Shown here: positions 49,849 to 60,978 of the stretch, piece by piece
Position numbering within the stretch: the stretch's first letter is position 1
How the letters are laid out: every line of letters starts with the position of its first letter
Source of the DNA: Stenotrophomonas maltophilia
GTDB taxonomy: Bacteria > Pseudomonadota > Gammaproteobacteria > Xanthomonadales > Xanthomonadaceae
DNA: 64,000 nt
NCBI RefSeq assembly: GCF_039555535.1
Contig: NZ_CP154630.1
Coordinates: 819,001-883,000, forward strand
Direction of reading: 5' to 3'
The notes under the pieces: model-generated
The model's input: the letters and a program-made list of their open reading frames with translations, nothing else
What the model was told of the DNA's origin: nothing
Database searches by the model: none
Position numbers and translations under genes: made by a program

Positions 49849-51555
49849 TCAGGGCGTGTCGAGGCCCTGCCAGCCGTGTTCGCGGGCCAGCTGCTGCAGC
49901 AGTGCGGACAGATCGCGTGCGAAGGCCGCCATGTCGAACAGCCCGCTGCGCTCGCGTGCCTGCGCCAGCTCAGCGCGCAACGCGGCCAGCGCCGCCGGGT
50001 CGTTGCCCAGTGCGCTGGCAGTGGCGATGAACGCGGCATCGTCGGCGACGTTCAGCCGGGCCAGGCCGAGGTGATGGTTGAGGCTGCCGGCCACGCGCGC
50101 AGCGAAGGTGTCACCCGGGCAGGTCAGCACCGGGCAGCCGGCCCACAGCGCATCGGAGGCGGTGGTGTGGGCGTTGTACGGATGCGTGTCCAGGAACAGG
50201 TCGGCCAGCGGATAGCGCGCCAGGTACTGCGGGTGCGGCAGCTTGGCCATGAACACCAGGCGCGCCGGGTCCAGGCCCGCGGCCTGTGCGGCGGCACGCA
50301 GGCGCGCATCGGCCTGGCCGGGCCCGGACAGCAGCCACAGCACGCTGCCGGGCACCGCATGCAGCACTGCGAAGGCACGGCCGATGCTGCGCGGGTTGAG
50401 CTTGTAGCTGTTGTTGAAACAGCAGAACACCACGCCCTGCTCGGGCAGACCGCAGTCGGCACGGGTCGGCGCAGGCTCCAGCACACGCGTGTTGTCTGAC
50501 GGCTGGAAGGCGCGCGGCAGGCGCAGCACGCGTTCGCTGTAGTGCGGCTCCAGTGCCGGCGGCAGCGCGAAGGCATCGCCGACCACCGCATCCATCCACG
50601 GCGCCCCCGACGTGCCCGGATAGGCCAGCCAGTTCAGCTGCAGCGGGGCAGGGCGCATCGCCAGCACTTCCGGCGTGCCGCCACCGCCCCAGCCGCGCAG
50701 GTCGAACAGCAGGTCGATGCCCTGTGCGCGGATGCGTGCGGCGGTATCGTCATGGCGCAGGCCGGCCACATCATGCAGCTGCGCCGCTGCCTGCAGCCGC
50801 TGGCGGATGCGGCTGCCGTCGTCGCGGTTCAGCGCGAACAGATGCAGTTGCAGTGCGGGGTCGCGACGCAGCTGCTCGAACAGCGCCACGGTCAGCAATC
50901 CGGTCGGATGTGCGCCGAACCCATTGGAGAGGAAGCCGACGCGCAGCGGGCCGTGCGGGCGCACCGTTGCCGGCGGCAATGGCCGCACCGAGGCAGCCAC
51001 GGCCAGCGCACGGGTGTGCGCGCAGGCCAACTGTTCGGCAGCGCTGGCGTCCTCGCTGAGGAAGGCGAACGGCTCGACCACGCCCTGGCTGCTGGCAACG
51101 GCGGCGCGCACCTGTGCCGCCAGCGTGTCCAGGTCCTGCCAATCGCACAGGCGACGCTGCCAGGCCAGGCGCTGGGCGGCGATGTACGGCTCGGCCGGCA
51201 TCAGCCCATGCGCGCGTCGATAGGCCGCCGACGCGCCTTCGGCATCATCGGCATCTTCCAGTGCATGGCCCAGCCACAGCGCAATGCCGGGATGCTGCGG
51301 TGCCAATGCCGAGGCCTGGCCGAGCAGCTTGGCCGCATCGCCATGTGCACCGGCCATCCACGCCACGCGGCCCAGCCGTGCCAGCGCTTCGGGGTGATTC
51401 GGGCGCAGCTGCAGCGCACGTCGCGCGGCCTGTTCGCCGGCAGCGATGTCGCCGGCTTCCAGTTCCACGTCGGCCAGCATCACCCAGGCGACGAAGTCGT
51501 CGGGCTGGCGGGCGATCGCTTGCTGCAGTTGCTGTCGCTGCTGCCAGGCCGACAT
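49849..51555 (-). CDS. TPR-containing O-GlcNAc transferase homologue (GT41/SPINDLY family)
   Basis: A 568-residue protein, the same length as the structurally characterised Xanthomonas campestris OGT homologue. Residues about 5-140 form TPR-like helical repeats (WVMLADVELEAGDIAAGEQAARRAL; ARLGRVAWMAGAHGDAAKLL). The GT41 domain follows with VGFLSNGFGAHPTGLL, where His216 corresponds to the conserved active-site histidine. Then come DLLFDLRGWGGGGTPEV, WLAYPGTSGAPWMDAV, FCCFNNSYKLNP and FLDTHPYNAHTTASDALWAGCPV. A nucleocytoplasmic-type glycosyltransferase is predicted; donor and acceptors in bacteria are unproven. It lies 5 bases downstream of the prfA stop. Confidence 0.92.
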   Translation of the reverse strand: MSAWQQRQQLQQAIARQPDDFVAWVMLADVELEAGDIAAGEQAARRALQLRPNHPEALARLGRVAWMAGAHGDAAKLLGQASALAPQHPGIALWLGHALEDADDAEGASAAYRRAHGLMPAEPYIAAQRLAWQRRLCDWQDLDTLAAQVRAAVASSQGVVEPFAFLSEDASAAEQLACAHTRALAVAASVRPLPPATVRPHGPLRVGFLSNGFGAHPTGLLTVALFEQLRRDPALQLHLFALNRDDGSRIRQRLQAAAQLHDVAGLRHDDTAARIRAQGIDLLFDLRGWGGGGTPEVLAMRPAPLQLNWLAYPGTSGAPWMDAVVGDAFALPPALEPHYSERVLRLPRAFQPSDNTRVLEPAPTRADCGLPEQGVVFCCFNNSYKLNPRSIGRAFAVLHAVPGSVLWLLSGPGQADARLRAAAQAAGLDPARLVFMAKLPHPQYLARYPLADLFLDTHPYNAHTTASDALWAGCPVLTCPGDTFAARVAGSLNHHLGLARLNVADDAAFIATASALGNDPAALAALRAELAQARERSGLFDMAAFARDLSALLQQLAREHGWQGLDTP

Positions 51556-51560
51556 CGTGC

Positions 51561-52643
51561 TCAGCCTGCCGACAGCTGGGCCAGGGCGTCGACCTGGTGT
51601 TCGTGGCTGAGCCGCTGCAGCAGCGGATCGAGGTCGCCGGCCAGGATGTTGGGCAGGTCGTACAGGGTCAGGCCCTCCACGCGGTGATCGGTGATGCGCC
51701 CCTGCGGGAAGTTGTAGGTGCGGATGCGCTGGCTGCGATCACCACTGCCGACCTGCAGGCGCCTCGACTCGGCCTGCGCCGCGTCCTGGCGTTGGCGCTC
51801 GGCGTCGAGCAGCTGCGCTTTCAGGCGCTTCATCGCCTTGTCGCGGTTGGCGTGCTGGCTGCGTTCGGTCTGGCATTCCACCACCACGCCGGTCGGTATG
51901 TGGGTGATGCGGATCGCCGACTCGGTCTTGTTGACGTGCTGGCCACCGGCGCCGGAGGAGCGGAACGTATCCACCTTCAGGTCGGCCGGGTTGATGACGA
52001 TGTCATCGACTTCGTCGGCCTCCGGGATGATCGCCACGGTGGCCGCCGAGGTATGGATGCGGCCCTGCGATTCGGTGGCCGGCACGCGCTGCACACGGTG
52101 CGTGCCCGATTCGAACTTCAGGCGCGAGAACGCACCACGGCCGACCACCCGTGCCACCACTTCCTTGTAGCCACCGTGTTCGCCGGGATTGTCCGATTCG
52201 ATCTCGACCTTCCAGCCCTGGCGCTCGGCATAGCGGGCGTACATGCGGAACAGGTCGCCGGCGAAGATCGCCGCCTCATCGCCACCGGTGCCGGCGCGCA
52301 CTTCCAGGAACAGGTTGCCTTCGTCGCGCGGGTCGCGCGGTACCAGCAGCAGCGCCAGCTCCTGCTCCAGTTCCAGCAGGCGCGCCTGCGCGGCGGCGAT
52401 TTCCTCGTCGGCCAGCTCGCGCAGGTCGGGGTCGGCGCGCATGCCTTCCGCGGCGGCCAGATCAGCCTTGGCACGGGATTCATCGGCCAGGGCGATGGCG
52501 ATCGGTTCAAGTTGGGCGAATTCGCGCGAAAGGTCGCGGAAACGGGTGTTGTCGGCGACCACGTCGGGTTCGGCGAGCAGGCGTTCCAGTTCTTCGCGGC
52601 GCTCGGCCAGCGCTTCCAGCTTACGGCGCAGGGTCGGCGTCAT
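51561..52643 (-). CDS. prfA: peptide chain release factor 1
   Basis: RF1 reads UAA and UAG stop codons. The 360-residue protein has the peptidyl-transfer motif GGQ at residues 233-235 ([12 protein letters not shown]) and the anticodon-like tripeptide P-A-T at 188-190 ([10 protein letters not shown]), the RF1-type PxT. Its start lies inside the end of hemA, overlapping by 23 bases. PrmC, which methylates the GGQ glutamine, is at 25174, far from this operon. Confidence 0.97.
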   Translation of the reverse strand: MTPTLRRKLEALAERREELERLLAEPDVVADNTRFRDLSREFAQLEPIAIALADESRAKADLAAAEGMRADPDLRELADEEIAAAQARLLELEQELALLLVPRDPRDEGNLFLEVRAGTGGDEAAIFAGDLFRMYARYAERQGWKVEIESDNPGEHGGYKEVVARVVGRGAFSRLKFESGTHRVQRVPATESQGRIHTSAATVAIIPEADEVDDIVINPADLKVDTFRSSGAGGQHVNKTESAIRITHIPTGVVVECQTERSQHANRDKAMKRLKAQLLDAERQRQDAAQAESRRLQVGSGDRSQRIRTYNFPQGRITDHRVEGLTLYDLPNILAGDLDPLLQRLSHEHQVDALAQLSAG

Positions 52644-53904
52644 CGGGTCTCACGGGTGGGTGGCGGTAACCCGGCGTGGCCGGGAACAGGCGCTCGGCGG
52701 CGCGGGTCAGGTCGGCATCGCCACTCAGCGCGGCCGCGCGCAGGGCGGCGGTCGGCGGATGCAGCAGGCGGTTGGTCAGGCCATGGGCCAGCAGTTCCAG
52801 CACTTCGTCGGCGGGTTTGCCGTTGGCCAGCTGCTGGCGCGCACGCTCCAGCAGCTCGGCGCGGGTGGCTTCGCCAAACGCGCGCAGCTGCCGCAGCGGG
52901 GCCTGGTGGGCGCTGGCCTGCTGGGTCTCGATGAAACGCGACACCTGCAGGTCGATGATCGCCTCGGCCTCGGCGGCGGCCTCGCGGCGGCCACGACGGT
53001 TGTCTTCCACCGCGCGTTCCAGGTCATCGACGGTGTAGAGGAAGGCGTCGTTGAGGGTGCCGACCTCGGCTTCGATGTCGCGCGGCACGGCCAGGTCGAA
53101 CAGCAGCATCGGCTTGTGCCGGCGCGCGCGCAGGGCCTTGGCCACCATCTCGCGGTGGATCACTGGTTCGCGTGCGGCGGTGGCCGAGAACACCACGTCG
53201 GCCTCGCCGAGGTGGCGGTCCAGTTCGGTCAACGGCAGTGCCACGCCGCCATGGCGGCTGGCCAGTTCCTGCGCGTGGGCCAGGGTGCGGTTGGCGATCA
53301 GCAGCCGCCGTACCTTGCCCTCGCTCAGGTGGCGTGCAGCCAGTTCGATGGTCTCGCCCGCGCCGACCAGCAGCACGGTGGAATCGTCCAGGCGCGCGAA
53401 GGCGTTCTGCGCCAGGCGTACCGCGGCCGAGGCTACTGAGACCGGATTGGCGCCGACCTGGGTGTCGGTGCGCGCACGTTTGGCGACCGAAAAGGTCTGC
53501 TGGAACAGGCGGTCCAACCGCTGGCCGAGCAGGCCGTGGTCACGCGCGGTCGACCACGCATCCTTCACCTGGCCAAGGATCTGCGGTTCGCCCAGCACCA
53601 TCGAGTCCAGCCCGGTGGCGACCCGGAACAGGTGGCGTACGGCTTCTGCATCGGCATGCTGGTACAGGTAGCCCTGCAGGTCGCCGGCCTGGGCGTGCAG
53701 CCACTGGTCCAGTGCCTGTGCCGAATCGGCCACGGCGTACAGTTCGGTGCGGTTGCAGGTGGACAGCAGCACCGCCTCGGCGATCTGCGGGGTATCGCGC
53801 AGCGAACCGAGCGCGCGCGGCAACGCCTCACCGGCGAAGGCCGCGCGCTCGCGCAGCTCCACCGGTGCGGTCTGGTGATTCAGTCCGAGCACCCACAGGG
53901 TCAT
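52621..53904 (-). CDS. hemA: glutamyl-tRNA reductase
   Basis: HemA reduces glutamyl-tRNA-Glu to glutamate-1-semialdehyde, the first step of C5-pathway haem synthesis. The 427-residue protein has the catalytic Cys50 in [23 protein letters not shown], the NADP-binding [17 protein letters not shown] and [13 protein letters not shown], and a C-terminal dimerisation domain. It heads the minus-strand series hemA-prfA-OGT-ppk2 and is divergent from the TPR protein gene at 53959 with only 54 bases between. Confidence 0.97.
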   Translation of the reverse strand: MTLWVLGLNHQTAPVELRERAAFAGEALPRALGSLRDTPQIAEAVLLSTCNRTELYAVADSAQALDQWLHAQAGDLQGYLYQHADAEAVRHLFRVATGLDSMVLGEPQILGQVKDAWSTARDHGLLGQRLDRLFQQTFSVAKRARTDTQVGANPVSVASAAVRLAQNAFARLDDSTVLLVGAGETIELAARHLSEGKVRRLLIANRTLAHAQELASRHGGVALPLTELDRHLGEADVVFSATAAREPVIHREMVAKALRARRHKPMLLFDLAVPRDIEAEVGTLNDAFLYTVDDLERAVEDNRRGRREAAAEAEAIIDLQVSRFIETQQASAHQAPLRQLRAFGEATRAELLERARQQLANGKPADEVLELLAHGLTNRLLHPPTAALRAAALSGDADLTRAAERLFPATPGYRHPPVRPDDADPAP

Positions 53905-53958
53905 TGTTCAGTTGCTTGCGATAAGCTGCTGGCCATTGGACGACATTTTAAGGCCCCG

Positions 53959-55653
53959 ATGCCGACGATGCCCGCATTGATTCGCATCCCCAGTGTTCTG
54001 CTGCTGTCCCTGGCCTGTGCCCAGGCCCTGGCAGCGGTGCCGGCCAAGGCCCCCGTACGGGCCCCGGCCACTGAGGAACTGGCGCTGGAACCGGTGATGG
54101 CCGGTGAATTCGCCCTGCAGGCCGGCAAGCTGGCCGAGGCCGCGCGCTGGTACCTGCAGGCGGCCCAGCAGACCGACGGCGACGCCGGCCTGGCCGAGCG
54201 TGCCACCCGCATTTCCATGCTGGCCAACGACGACGCCAGTGCCGCCAAGGGCCTGGCCCTGTGGCAGCAGCGTGCGCCCAGTTCGTTGACCATGCGCAGT
54301 GCCGCTGCCGCGCTGGCCATGCGCCAGGGCGATGTGAAGGCTGCGCGTGGGGACCTGCAGGCGTTGCTGGCCGATCCCGACGAGCGCGGCTGGAAGTTCG
54401 CCCTGGCCGCCCTGATCGGCGGCGGCCGCGACCCGGCGGTACCGGCGCAGGTGCTGGGGGAGCTGGTCGATGCCAACGCCATCCCGCCGAAGATCGAGGC
54501 CTGGCAGGAGTTCGGTCGCCTGGCCCTGCGCATGGACAAACCCGAACTGGCGCGGCGCATGATCGATGAAGTGGTCAAGCGTTTCCCCGAAGAACCGCGC
54601 GTGGCGTTGCTGCGGGCCAGCCAGCTGCAGCAGGCCGGGGAGACCGGCAAGGCGCTGTCGCTGCTGCATGACGTCGAGCCGAAGACCCGACAGGACCCGG
54701 AACTGCGCAATGCAGTGGCCATTGCCTACGACAGTCTCGGCCAGCCGTCCGCAGCCGAACGCGTGCTGGCGTTCGGCCCGCAGGACGTGCAGACCTGGGG
54801 CATGCGCGCCTCGCTGCTGGCCAAGCAGGGCGACAAGGCCGCGCTCTCCAACCTCTACAACGAACTTTCACGACAGGCGGCCAAGCCGGACCCGGCGCAG
54901 CGCCTGCTGTTGGGCAAGATCGCCGAATACCTGAAGCGTTACCCCGAGGCCGTGCAGTGGTACCACAGCGTGCCCGGTGGCGATGAGCTGAGCGAGGCGC
55001 GCCTGCGCGCGGCCAACGCCCAGGCCCTGGCCGGGCGCCTGCCGCAGGCATTGGATGAAGTGCACGCGATCCAGTCCGATGCGGTGGTCGACGACGACGT
55101 GCGCCGCGACGCCTACCTGCTGGAAGCCGAACTGCGCCAGCGCGCCGACGACAGTGCCGGGGAGCTGGACGCGCTGGCCCGCGGCCTGGCCGCCTACCCG
55201 GATGACAATGGCCTGCTGTACGCCCGCGCGCTCACATGGGAACGCCGTGACGACATTCCGCGCGCCGAGGCCGACCTGCGCAAGATCCTGGTGACCGACC
55301 CGGAGAACGTGCCGGCGCTGAACGCGCTGGGCTACACCCTGGCCGACCGTACCGGCCGGCTGCAGGAAGCGCTGGAACTGATCGACCGCGCGCGCGTGGC
55401 CGAGCCGGACAACGCCGCCATCGTCGACAGCTATGGCTGGGTGCTGTATCGCCTGGGTCGCAAGGAAGAAGCGCTGGTGCAGCTGCGCCGTGCCTGGACC
55501 CTGGCCAAGGACCCGGAGATCGCCGCACATGTGGGCGAAGTACTGTGGGTGCTGGGCAAGCACGACGAGGCGCGCCACTTCTTCGAGGAAGCGGCCAAGC
55601 TCGATCCCGAAAACCGCGCGCTGCTGCGCGCCCGCGAGAAGTTCAATCCATGA
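53959..55653 (+). CDS. exported tetratricopeptide-repeat protein upstream of lolB
   Basis: A 564-residue protein with a signal peptide ([22 protein letters not shown]) and TPR repeats throughout, clearest in [51 protein letters not shown] and [21 protein letters not shown]. Proteins of this type are encoded before lolB-ispE in many gamma-proteobacteria, and an envelope-assembly role is suspected from that linkage only. TTTTAAGG just before the ATG is a reasonable ribosome-binding site. The stop overlaps the lolB start. Confidence 0.85.
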   Translation: MPTMPALIRIPSVLLLSLACAQALAAVPAKAPVRAPATEELALEPVMAGEFALQAGKLAEAARWYLQAAQQTDGDAGLAERATRISMLANDDASAAKGLALWQQRAPSSLTMRSAAAALAMRQGDVKAARGDLQALLADPDERGWKFALAALIGGGRDPAVPAQVLGELVDANAIPPKIEAWQEFGRLALRMDKPELARRMIDEVVKRFPEEPRVALLRASQLQQAGETGKALSLLHDVEPKTRQDPELRNAVAIAYDSLGQPSAAERVLAFGPQDVQTWGMRASLLAKQGDKAALSNLYNELSRQAAKPDPAQRLLLGKIAEYLKRYPEAVQWYHSVPGGDELSEARLRAANAQALAGRLPQALDEVHAIQSDAVVDDDVRRDAYLLEAELRQRADDSAGELDALARGLAAYPDDNGLLYARALTWERRDDIPRAEADLRKILVTDPENVPALNALGYTLADRTGRLQEALELIDRARVAEPDNAAIVDSYGWVLYRLGRKEEALVQLRRAWTLAKDPEIAAHVGEVLWVLGKHDEARHFFEEAAKLDPENRALLRAREKFNP

Positions 55654-56309
55654 GTGTTTCGATGATCCGGCCGCTGCTGCTGGCGGCCGTGACCCTGGCG
55701 GTCAGCGCCTGTACCACCGTGGGCACGCAGAAGACCCCGCCACCGGCGGTGGTCGAGACCGTTTCCGCCGAAGCCGCGCAGGCCGAGGTCGCGCGCGTGG
55801 CCGCGCTGCACGCGCAGCCGGACTGGGCGTTCCAGGGCCGGGTCGCGGTCAGCAAGGGCAAGGACGGCGGCAGTGGCCGCATCGACTGGAAGCAGGAAGG
55901 CCGGCGCTATGTGGTCGAGCTGAGCGCGCCGGTGACCCGGCAGAGCTGGAAGCTGACCGGCGACACCCATTCCGGAGCCGGCCGCCTGGAAGGACTGGCG
56001 GGAGGCCCGCGCGACGGCGAGGACGCCCAGCAGCTGTTGCTGGAGGCGACCGGCTGGGACATCCCGGTCAACCAGCTGCCGGAGTGGATCCGTGGCCTGG
56101 TGGCCGGCGATGCTGCCGGTCCGGAGAAGGTCGAGCGCGACGGTGAAGGCCGGCCGCGCCGCATGCAGCAGATGGGCTGGCAGGTGCAGTACCTGGACTG
56201 GTATCCGGCCGAGGCCGGGCGCCCGGCGCTGCCGCGCCGGATCGAGGCCAGCAATGGTGACGCCAAGGTGCGCCTGCTGGTGGACCAGTGGGGTCAGGGC
56301 GCCCCATGA
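55650..56309 (+). CDS. lolB: outer-membrane lipoprotein LolB
   Basis: LolB accepts lipoproteins from LolA and inserts them into the inner leaflet of the outer membrane. The 219-residue precursor has a lipobox (LAVSA then Cys21) and a LolA/LolB fold: [26 protein letters not shown], then [15 protein letters not shown] and [10 protein letters not shown]. Sequence identity between LolB proteins is generally low; the place between the TPR gene and ispE supports the call. Both ends overlap neighbours as ATGA. Confidence 0.93.
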   Translation: MSVSMIRPLLLAAVTLAVSACTTVGTQKTPPPAVVETVSAEAAQAEVARVAALHAQPDWAFQGRVAVSKGKDGGSGRIDWKQEGRRYVVELSAPVTRQSWKLTGDTHSGAGRLEGLAGGPRDGEDAQQLLLEATGWDIPVNQLPEWIRGLVAGDAAGPEKVERDGEGRPRRMQQMGWQVQYLDWYPAEAGRPALPRRIEASNGDAKVRLLVDQWGQGAP

Positions 56310-57175
56310 GTGCCGGGCGCGATGACGCGGGCTGGTCCTGGTGGCCGGCCCCGGCCAAGCTGAACCTGTTCCTGCACATCACCGGCCGCCGCGCCGATGG
56401 CTACCACGAGCTGCAGACGGTGTTCCGGCTGCTGGACTGGGGCGACCGCATTGGTCTGCGCCTGCGTGAAGACGGGCAAGTGCGTCGTGAGGGCGAGGGG
56501 CTGGTCGGCGTTGCCGAGGCGGATGATCTGGCGATACGCGCCGCGCGTCTTCTGAAAAGCGCGGCCAATATCGTGCAAGGCGTAGACATCATCGTCGAAA
56601 AGAACGTTTCTGCGGGTGGTGGCTTTGGCGGCGGTTCCTCCGATGCGGCCACCGTGCTGGTGGTGCTGAACCGGCTCTGGCGTGCCGGCCTGGATGAAGA
56701 TGCCCTGGCCGCGCTGGGCCTGCGCCTGGGCGCCGACGTGCCGGTGTTCGTGCGCGGCCGCAATGCGTGGGCCGAAGGCGTGGGCGAGCGCCTGCAGCCG
56801 ATCACCCTGGCCCCGGCCTGGTATGTGGTGGTTGAACCGGGCGTTCATGTTCCCACGCCGGTCCTGTTTGCAGACCCGGATTTGACGCGCGACAGCCCAG
56901 TGGCGAAAATAGAGGACTTCGCTTCCGGGACCTTGGTCGGGAACGCGTTCGAACCGGTGCTGCGCCGCCGTGAGCCTGCCGTCGAGGCCGCGCTCGCTGC
57001 GTTGAGCGGCATCGGCACGGCGCGGCTGACCGGTTCGGGAAGTGGTTGTTTCGTCGAGTTCGCATCGCAGTCTGCCGCAGAGCAGGGACGGTCGAAGTTG
57101 CCGAAGGAGTTGCGGGCAAGGGTGGCAGCGGGCGTTGCGCGTTCGCCACTGCTGGATGCACTCGAGCAACACTGA
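56306..57175 (+). CDS. ispE: 4-diphosphocytidyl-2-C-methyl-D-erythritol kinase
   Basis: IspE phosphorylates CDP-methylerythritol in the MEP isoprenoid pathway. The 289-residue GHMP kinase begins with [28 protein letters not shown] and has the ATP-binding loop [18 protein letters not shown] and a C-terminal [12 protein letters not shown] motif. The start MSAGRDD overlaps the lolB stop (ATGA). The region from about 56870 to 57175 is slightly less GC-rich than its neighbours. tRNA-Gln follows after 11 bases. Confidence 0.96.
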   Translation: MSAGRDDAGWSWWPAPAKLNLFLHITGRRADGYHELQTVFRLLDWGDRIGLRLREDGQVRREGEGLVGVAEADDLAIRAARLLKSAANIVQGVDIIVEKNVSAGGGFGGGSSDAATVLVVLNRLWRAGLDEDALAALGLRLGADVPVFVRGRNAWAEGVGERLQPITLAPAWYVVVEPGVHVPTPVLFADPDLTRDSPVAKIEDFASGTLVGNAFEPVLRRREPAVEAALAALSGIGTARLTGSGSGCFVEFASQSAAEQGRSKLPKELRARVAAGVARSPLLDALEQH

Positions 57176-57186
57176 TTTATCAATGC

Positions 57187-57263
57187 AGGGGCGTCGCCAA
57201 GAGGCCCAAGGCACCAGGTTTTGATCCTGGCATTCGTAGGTTCGAATCCTACCGCCCCTGCCA
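57187..57263 (+). tRNA. tRNA-Gln (anticodon TTG)
   Basis: A 77-base cloverleaf with an encoded CCA end: acceptor stem AGGGGCG/CGCCCCT, anticodon stem CCAGG/CCTGG with loop TTTTGAT and anticodon TTG at 57221-57223, and T arm GTAGG-TTCGAAT-CCTAC. It reads CAA (and CAG by wobble) glutamine codons. It sits between ispE and prs, as in many gamma-proteobacteria, and may be cut from a longer ispE-tRNA-prs transcript. Confidence 0.97.
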
Positions 57264-57400
57264 ATAGCGGCTGTGTCCGCGCCTTCCAGCGCATCGCCCG
57301 CGCGGGACGTGGATACAACCGCGGTGTTGTCAGCAGCAAGGGTCCATCGGGGTCCTTGCCGACTCCGGATCCCCGCCACTCGTCCCCGCCCGAGACAATC

Positions 57401-58363
57401 ATGATGCAAGAGTCCCCGAACCTGCTGGTCTTTTCCGGCAACGCCAACAAACGTCTGGCGCAGAACATCTGCAAGGAACTGGGGGTTCGCCCGGGCAAGG
57501 CGCTGGTCTCGCACTTCTCCGATGGTGAAGTGCAGGTGGAGATCGAGGAGAACGTCCGCAAGCAGGACGTGTTCGTGATCCAGCCGACCTGCGCGCCGAG
57601 CGCGGAAAACCTGATGGAACTGCTGGTGCTGATCGACGCGCTCAAGCGCGCATCGGTGGCCAGCGTGACCGCCGTGGTGCCGTACTTCGGCTACTCGCGC
57701 CAGGATCGCCGCATGCGTTCCTCGCGCGTGCCGATCACCGCCAAGCTGGCGGCCAAGATGTTCAGCACCGCTGGCGCTGATCGCGTGCTGACCGTCGACC
57801 TGCACGCCGACCAGATCCAGGGCTTCTTCGATATTCCGGTGGACAACGTGTATGCGTCCCCGCTGCTGCTGGCCGACATCTGGCGCGCCTACGGCACCGA
57901 GAACCTGATCGTTGTGTCGCCGGACGTGGGCGGCGTGGTCCGCGCCCGTGCGGTGGCAAAGCGCCTGGATGACGCCGACCTGGCGATCATCGACAAGCGC
58001 CGCCCGCGTGCCAACGTCTCCACCGTGATGAACATCATCGGTGACGTCGAAGGCAAGACCTGCGTGATGGTCGATGACATTGTCGATACCGCCGGCACCC
58101 TGTGCGCCGCTGCCGCTGCCCTGAAGGCGCGCGGTGCGCTCAAGGTCGCCGCCTACTGCACCCACGCGGTGCTGTCGGGCCCGGCAGTGGACAACATCAC
58201 CAATTCCCAGCTCGACGAGCTGGTGGTGACCGACACCATCCCGCTGAAGGACGCCGCGCGGGTGTGCAGCAAGATCCGCCAGCTGAGCGTGGCGGAAATG
58301 CTGGCCGAAACGATGCGCCGCATCGCCTTCGGCGAGTCGGTCAGCTCGCTGTACGTCGATTGA
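57401..58363 (+). CDS. prs: ribose-phosphate pyrophosphokinase
   Basis: Makes PRPP from ribose 5-phosphate and ATP for purine, pyrimidine, histidine and NAD synthesis. The 320-residue protein has [67 protein letters not shown] (the PRPP-synthase signature) and the PRPP loop [13 protein letters not shown]. Two adjacent ATGs (57401 and 57404) are possible; the second gives 319 residues. The frame is open upstream but unlike Prs. It lies 137 bases after tRNA-Gln. Confidence 0.96.
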   Translation: MMQESPNLLVFSGNANKRLAQNICKELGVRPGKALVSHFSDGEVQVEIEENVRKQDVFVIQPTCAPSAENLMELLVLIDALKRASVASVTAVVPYFGYSRQDRRMRSSRVPITAKLAAKMFSTAGADRVLTVDLHADQIQGFFDIPVDNVYASPLLLADIWRAYGTENLIVVSPDVGGVVRARAVAKRLDDADLAIIDKRRPRANVSTVMNIIGDVEGKTCVMVDDIVDTAGTLCAAAAALKARGALKVAAYCTHAVLSGPAVDNITNSQLDELVVTDTIPLKDAARVCSKIRQLSVAEMLAETMRRIAFGESVSSLYVD

Positions 58364-58473
58364 GTTTTTCGCCCTCGCCGGCAACGGTGGGGGCATACCC
58401 CGGGTGCTTCTGGTCGCGGAAGCATCTTCAACCGCCAAGCCGCAAGGCGCGGCAACAACCTGAGTAGTCGAAA

Positions 58474-59091
58474 ATGTCGAAGACCCATGAAATCAAGGTC
58501 ACCAAGCGTGAACTGCAGCGTAAGGGTGCGAGCCGCCGCCTGCGTCACGCTGGTGTGATCCCGGCCATCGTGTACGGCGGCAACGCCGAGCCGGTCGCCA
58601 TCAGCCTGGACCACAACGAAATCTGGCTGGCCCAGCAGAACGAGTGGTTCTATGCCTCGATCCTGGACCTGAACCTGGACGGCCAGGTGCAGAAGGTTCT
58701 TCTGCGTGACATGCAGCGCCACCCGTACAAGCAGCTGATCATGCACCTGGACTTCCAGCGCGTGAACGAGAACGAAGCCCTGACCGCTTCGGTCCCGCTG
58801 CACTTCATCAACGAAGACACCTCGCCGGCCGGCAAGGCTGCCGACGTCGTGGTCACCCACGAACTGAAGGAAGTGACCATCACCTGCCTGCCGAAGGACC
58901 TGCCGGAGTCGATCGAAGTCGACCTGGGCGAGCTGAAGGCCGGTGACGTGGTGTACCTGTCCAACATCAAGCTGCCGAAGGGCGTGGAAATCCCGGCCCT
59001 GGCGCTGGGCAAGGACCACGACGACGCCATCGTCACCGCCAAGGCCGGCAAGGCCGACGCGGCTGACGAAGAAGCGGCTGCCGCCGAGTAA
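58474..59091 (+). CDS. rplY: 50S ribosomal protein L25/general stress protein Ctc
   Basis: Binds 5S rRNA in the large subunit. The 205-residue protein is the long Ctc form: an L25 domain (about 1-95; KVTKRELQRKGASRRLRHAG, IPAIVYGG) followed by a C-terminal TL5-like beta domain (PLHFINEDTSP, KDLPESIEVDLGELKAGD) and an acidic Ala/Glu tail. The order prs-rplY-pth-ychF is conserved widely in gamma-proteobacteria. It starts 110 bases after prs. Confidence 0.96.
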   Translation: MSKTHEIKVTKRELQRKGASRRLRHAGVIPAIVYGGNAEPVAISLDHNEIWLAQQNEWFYASILDLNLDGQVQKVLLRDMQRHPYKQLIMHLDFQRVNENEALTASVPLHFINEDTSPAGKAADVVVTHELKEVTITCLPKDLPESIEVDLGELKAGDVVYLSNIKLPKGVEIPALALGKDHDDAIVTAKAGKADAADEEAAAAE

Positions 59092-59098
59092 TACCGCT

Positions 59099-59126
59099 AC
59101 GGTGCCTGCCTCCGGGCAGGCACCGT
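59099..59126 (+). terminator. hairpin between rplY and pth, possible attenuator
   Basis: A 12-bp stem ACGGTGCCTGCC / GGCAGGCACCGT with a TCCG tetraloop (59111-59114), 14 bases before the pth start. No T-run follows, so it is more likely a stabiliser or processing signal than a full terminator. Confidence 0.6.
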
Positions 59127-59139
59127 ACTGGAAGGAACC

Positions 59140-59718
59140 ATGGCAGGACTGCGACTGATCGTCGGTCTGGGCAATCCCGGATCGGAACACGCCCGGACCC
59201 GGCACAATGCCGGGTTTCATTTCGTTGAGGCCCTGGCGGAAAAAGCCGGCGCGCGATGGAATGTGGACAGCAAGCTGTTCGGCGAGACCGCCAAGGTCGA
59301 GATCGCCGGTCAGACGGTGTGGCTGCTCAAGCCCGCCACCTTCATGAACCTCAGTGGCAAGTCGGTCACCGCCGCGCAGCGGTTCTGGAAGATCGAGCCG
59401 GAAGAGACCCTGCTGGCCCACGACGAACTGGACCTGGCGCCCGGCGTGGCGCGGCTGAAGTTCGACGGCGGCCACGGCGGCCAGAACGGCCTGCGCGACA
59501 CCATCCGCCTGCTCGGTCACGGCAGGTTCCATCGCCTGCGCGTGGGCATCGGCCATCCCGGCCACAAGGACCGCGTGGTGGGTTGGGTGCTTGGCCGCCC
59601 GTCCAAGGACGACGACGTGCTGATCGCGCGTGCCATCGACGATGCGATCGACGTGATGCCGCTGGCGGTACAGGGCGATTTCAGCGAAGCGATGAAGCGC
59701 CTGCACACTCCGAAGTAA
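59140..59718 (+). CDS. pth: peptidyl-tRNA hydrolase
   Basis: Releases tRNA from prematurely dropped peptidyl-tRNA. The 192-residue protein has [20 protein letters not shown] with the catalytic histidine in [22 protein letters not shown] with the asparagine that binds the peptide, and HDELDLAPG and [21 protein letters not shown] precedes the ATG. Lengths and motifs are standard for bacterial Pth. It is followed by a GTAG palindrome and then ychF. Confidence 0.97.
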   Translation: MAGLRLIVGLGNPGSEHARTRHNAGFHFVEALAEKAGARWNVDSKLFGETAKVEIAGQTVWLLKPATFMNLSGKSVTAAQRFWKIEPEETLLAHDELDLAPGVARLKFDGGHGGQNGLRDTIRLLGHGRFHRLRVGIGHPGHKDRVVGWVLGRPSKDDDVLIARAIDDAIDVMPLAVQGDFSEAMKRLHTPK

Positions 59719-59728
59719 CCCGCTTTGG

Positions 59729-59779
59729 GTAGGTGCCAACCTTCCCGATTCCGGTGTGTGCCAACCTTGGTTGGCACAC
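59729..59779 (+). repeat. GTAG-ended repeat with GTGCCAACC stem, partly duplicated
   Basis: GTAGGTGCCAACCTTCCCG, then GTGTGCCAACCTTGGTTGGCACAC. The second palindrome is intact and the first is a half. It matches the stem type at 12635. Confidence 0.75.
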
Positions 59780-59860
59780 AATGATCGACACCGAGATGGA
59801 TTGGCCAAGCAGCGCGCGCGCTGTTTCACCAATCACTTTCACCCCAGAGAGCTGTCACCC

Positions 59861-60952
59861 ATGGGTATCAAATGCGGCATCGTCGGCCTGCCCAACGTCG
59901 GCAAGTCGACCCTGTTCAATGCGCTGACCAAGGCGGGTATCGCCGCGGCGAACTTCCCGTTCTGCACCATCGAACCGAACGTCGGCATCGTGCCGGTGCC
60001 GGATCCGCGCCTGGGCGAACTGGCAGGCATCATCAACCCGCAGAAGGTCATTCCGACCGCGGTCGAGTTCGTCGACATCGCCGGCCTGGTGGCCGGTGCC
60101 GCCAGCGGTGAAGGCCTGGGCAACAAGTTCCTGGCGCACATCCGCGAAGTCGATGCGATCACCCACGTGGTGCGCTGCTTCGAGCACGGCGACATCGTGC
60201 ACGTGGCCGGCAAGGTCGACCCGATCTCGGACATCGAAACCATCGACACCGAGCTGGCGCTGGCCGACCTGGACAGCGTCGAGAAGGCGCTGAACCGTGC
60301 CGAGCGTGCTGCCAAGGGCGGCGACAAGGATGCAGCGGCGCGCAAGCCGGTGCTGGCCAAGCTGCAGGCCGCGCTGTCGGACGGAAAGGCTGGTCGCTCG
60401 GTGGGCCTGGACGAAGAAGAGAAGGCGCTGGTCCGTGACCTGTTCCTGCTGACCCTGAAGCCGGTGATGTACATCGCCAACGTGCTGGAAGACGGTTTCG
60501 AGAACAACCCGCACCTGGAAGCCGTGCGCGCGCACGCCGCAGCCGAAGGCGCGCAGGTGGTGCCGGTGTCGGCCGCGATCGAAGAAGAGCTGTCGCAGCT
60601 CGACGACGAAGACCGAGACACCTTCCTGGCCGACCTGGGCCTGAGCGAGCCAGGCCTGAACCGCGTGATCAACGCGGCCTACAGCCTGCTGGGCCTGCAG
60701 ACCTACTTCACCGCCGGCGTGAAGGAAGTCCGCGCGTGGACCGTGCGCAAGGGCGCCACCGCTCCGCAGGCTGCCGCGGTCATCCACACGGACTTCGAGA
60801 AGGGCTTCATCCGCGCGGAGACCATCGCGTATGACGACTTCATCAAGTACAAGGGCGAAGCGGGCGCCAAGGAAGCCGGTCGCCTGCGCCTGGAAGGCAA
60901 GGAATACCGCGTGCAGGAAGGCGACATCCTGCACTTCCGCTTCAACGTCTGA
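59861..60952 (+). CDS. ychF: redox-regulated ATPase/GTPase YchF (OLA1 family)
   Basis: A ribosome-associated P-loop NTPase that prefers ATP and is linked to oxidative-stress control. The 363-residue length matches the family. G1 is [17 protein letters not shown], the switch region has [13 protein letters not shown]3 is [18 protein letters not shown], and the C-terminal TGS domain ends [20 protein letters not shown], typical of YchF. The start [11 protein letters not shown] is clear even though the frame continues upstream. A terminator follows at 60979. Confidence 0.97.
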   Translation: MGIKCGIVGLPNVGKSTLFNALTKAGIAAANFPFCTIEPNVGIVPVPDPRLGELAGIINPQKVIPTAVEFVDIAGLVAGAASGEGLGNKFLAHIREVDAITHVVRCFEHGDIVHVAGKVDPISDIETIDTELALADLDSVEKALNRAERAAKGGDKDAAARKPVLAKLQAALSDGKAGRSVGLDEEEKALVRDLFLLTLKPVMYIANVLEDGFENNPHLEAVRAHAAAEGAQVVPVSAAIEEELSQLDDEDRDTFLADLGLSEPGLNRVINAAYSLLGLQTYFTAGVKEVRAWTVRKGATAPQAAAVIHTDFEKGFIRAETIAYDDFIKYKGEAGAKEAGRLRLEGKEYRVQEGDILHFRFNV

Positions 60953-60978
60953 TCCAGCGGTAACGGATCGACCCCGAG

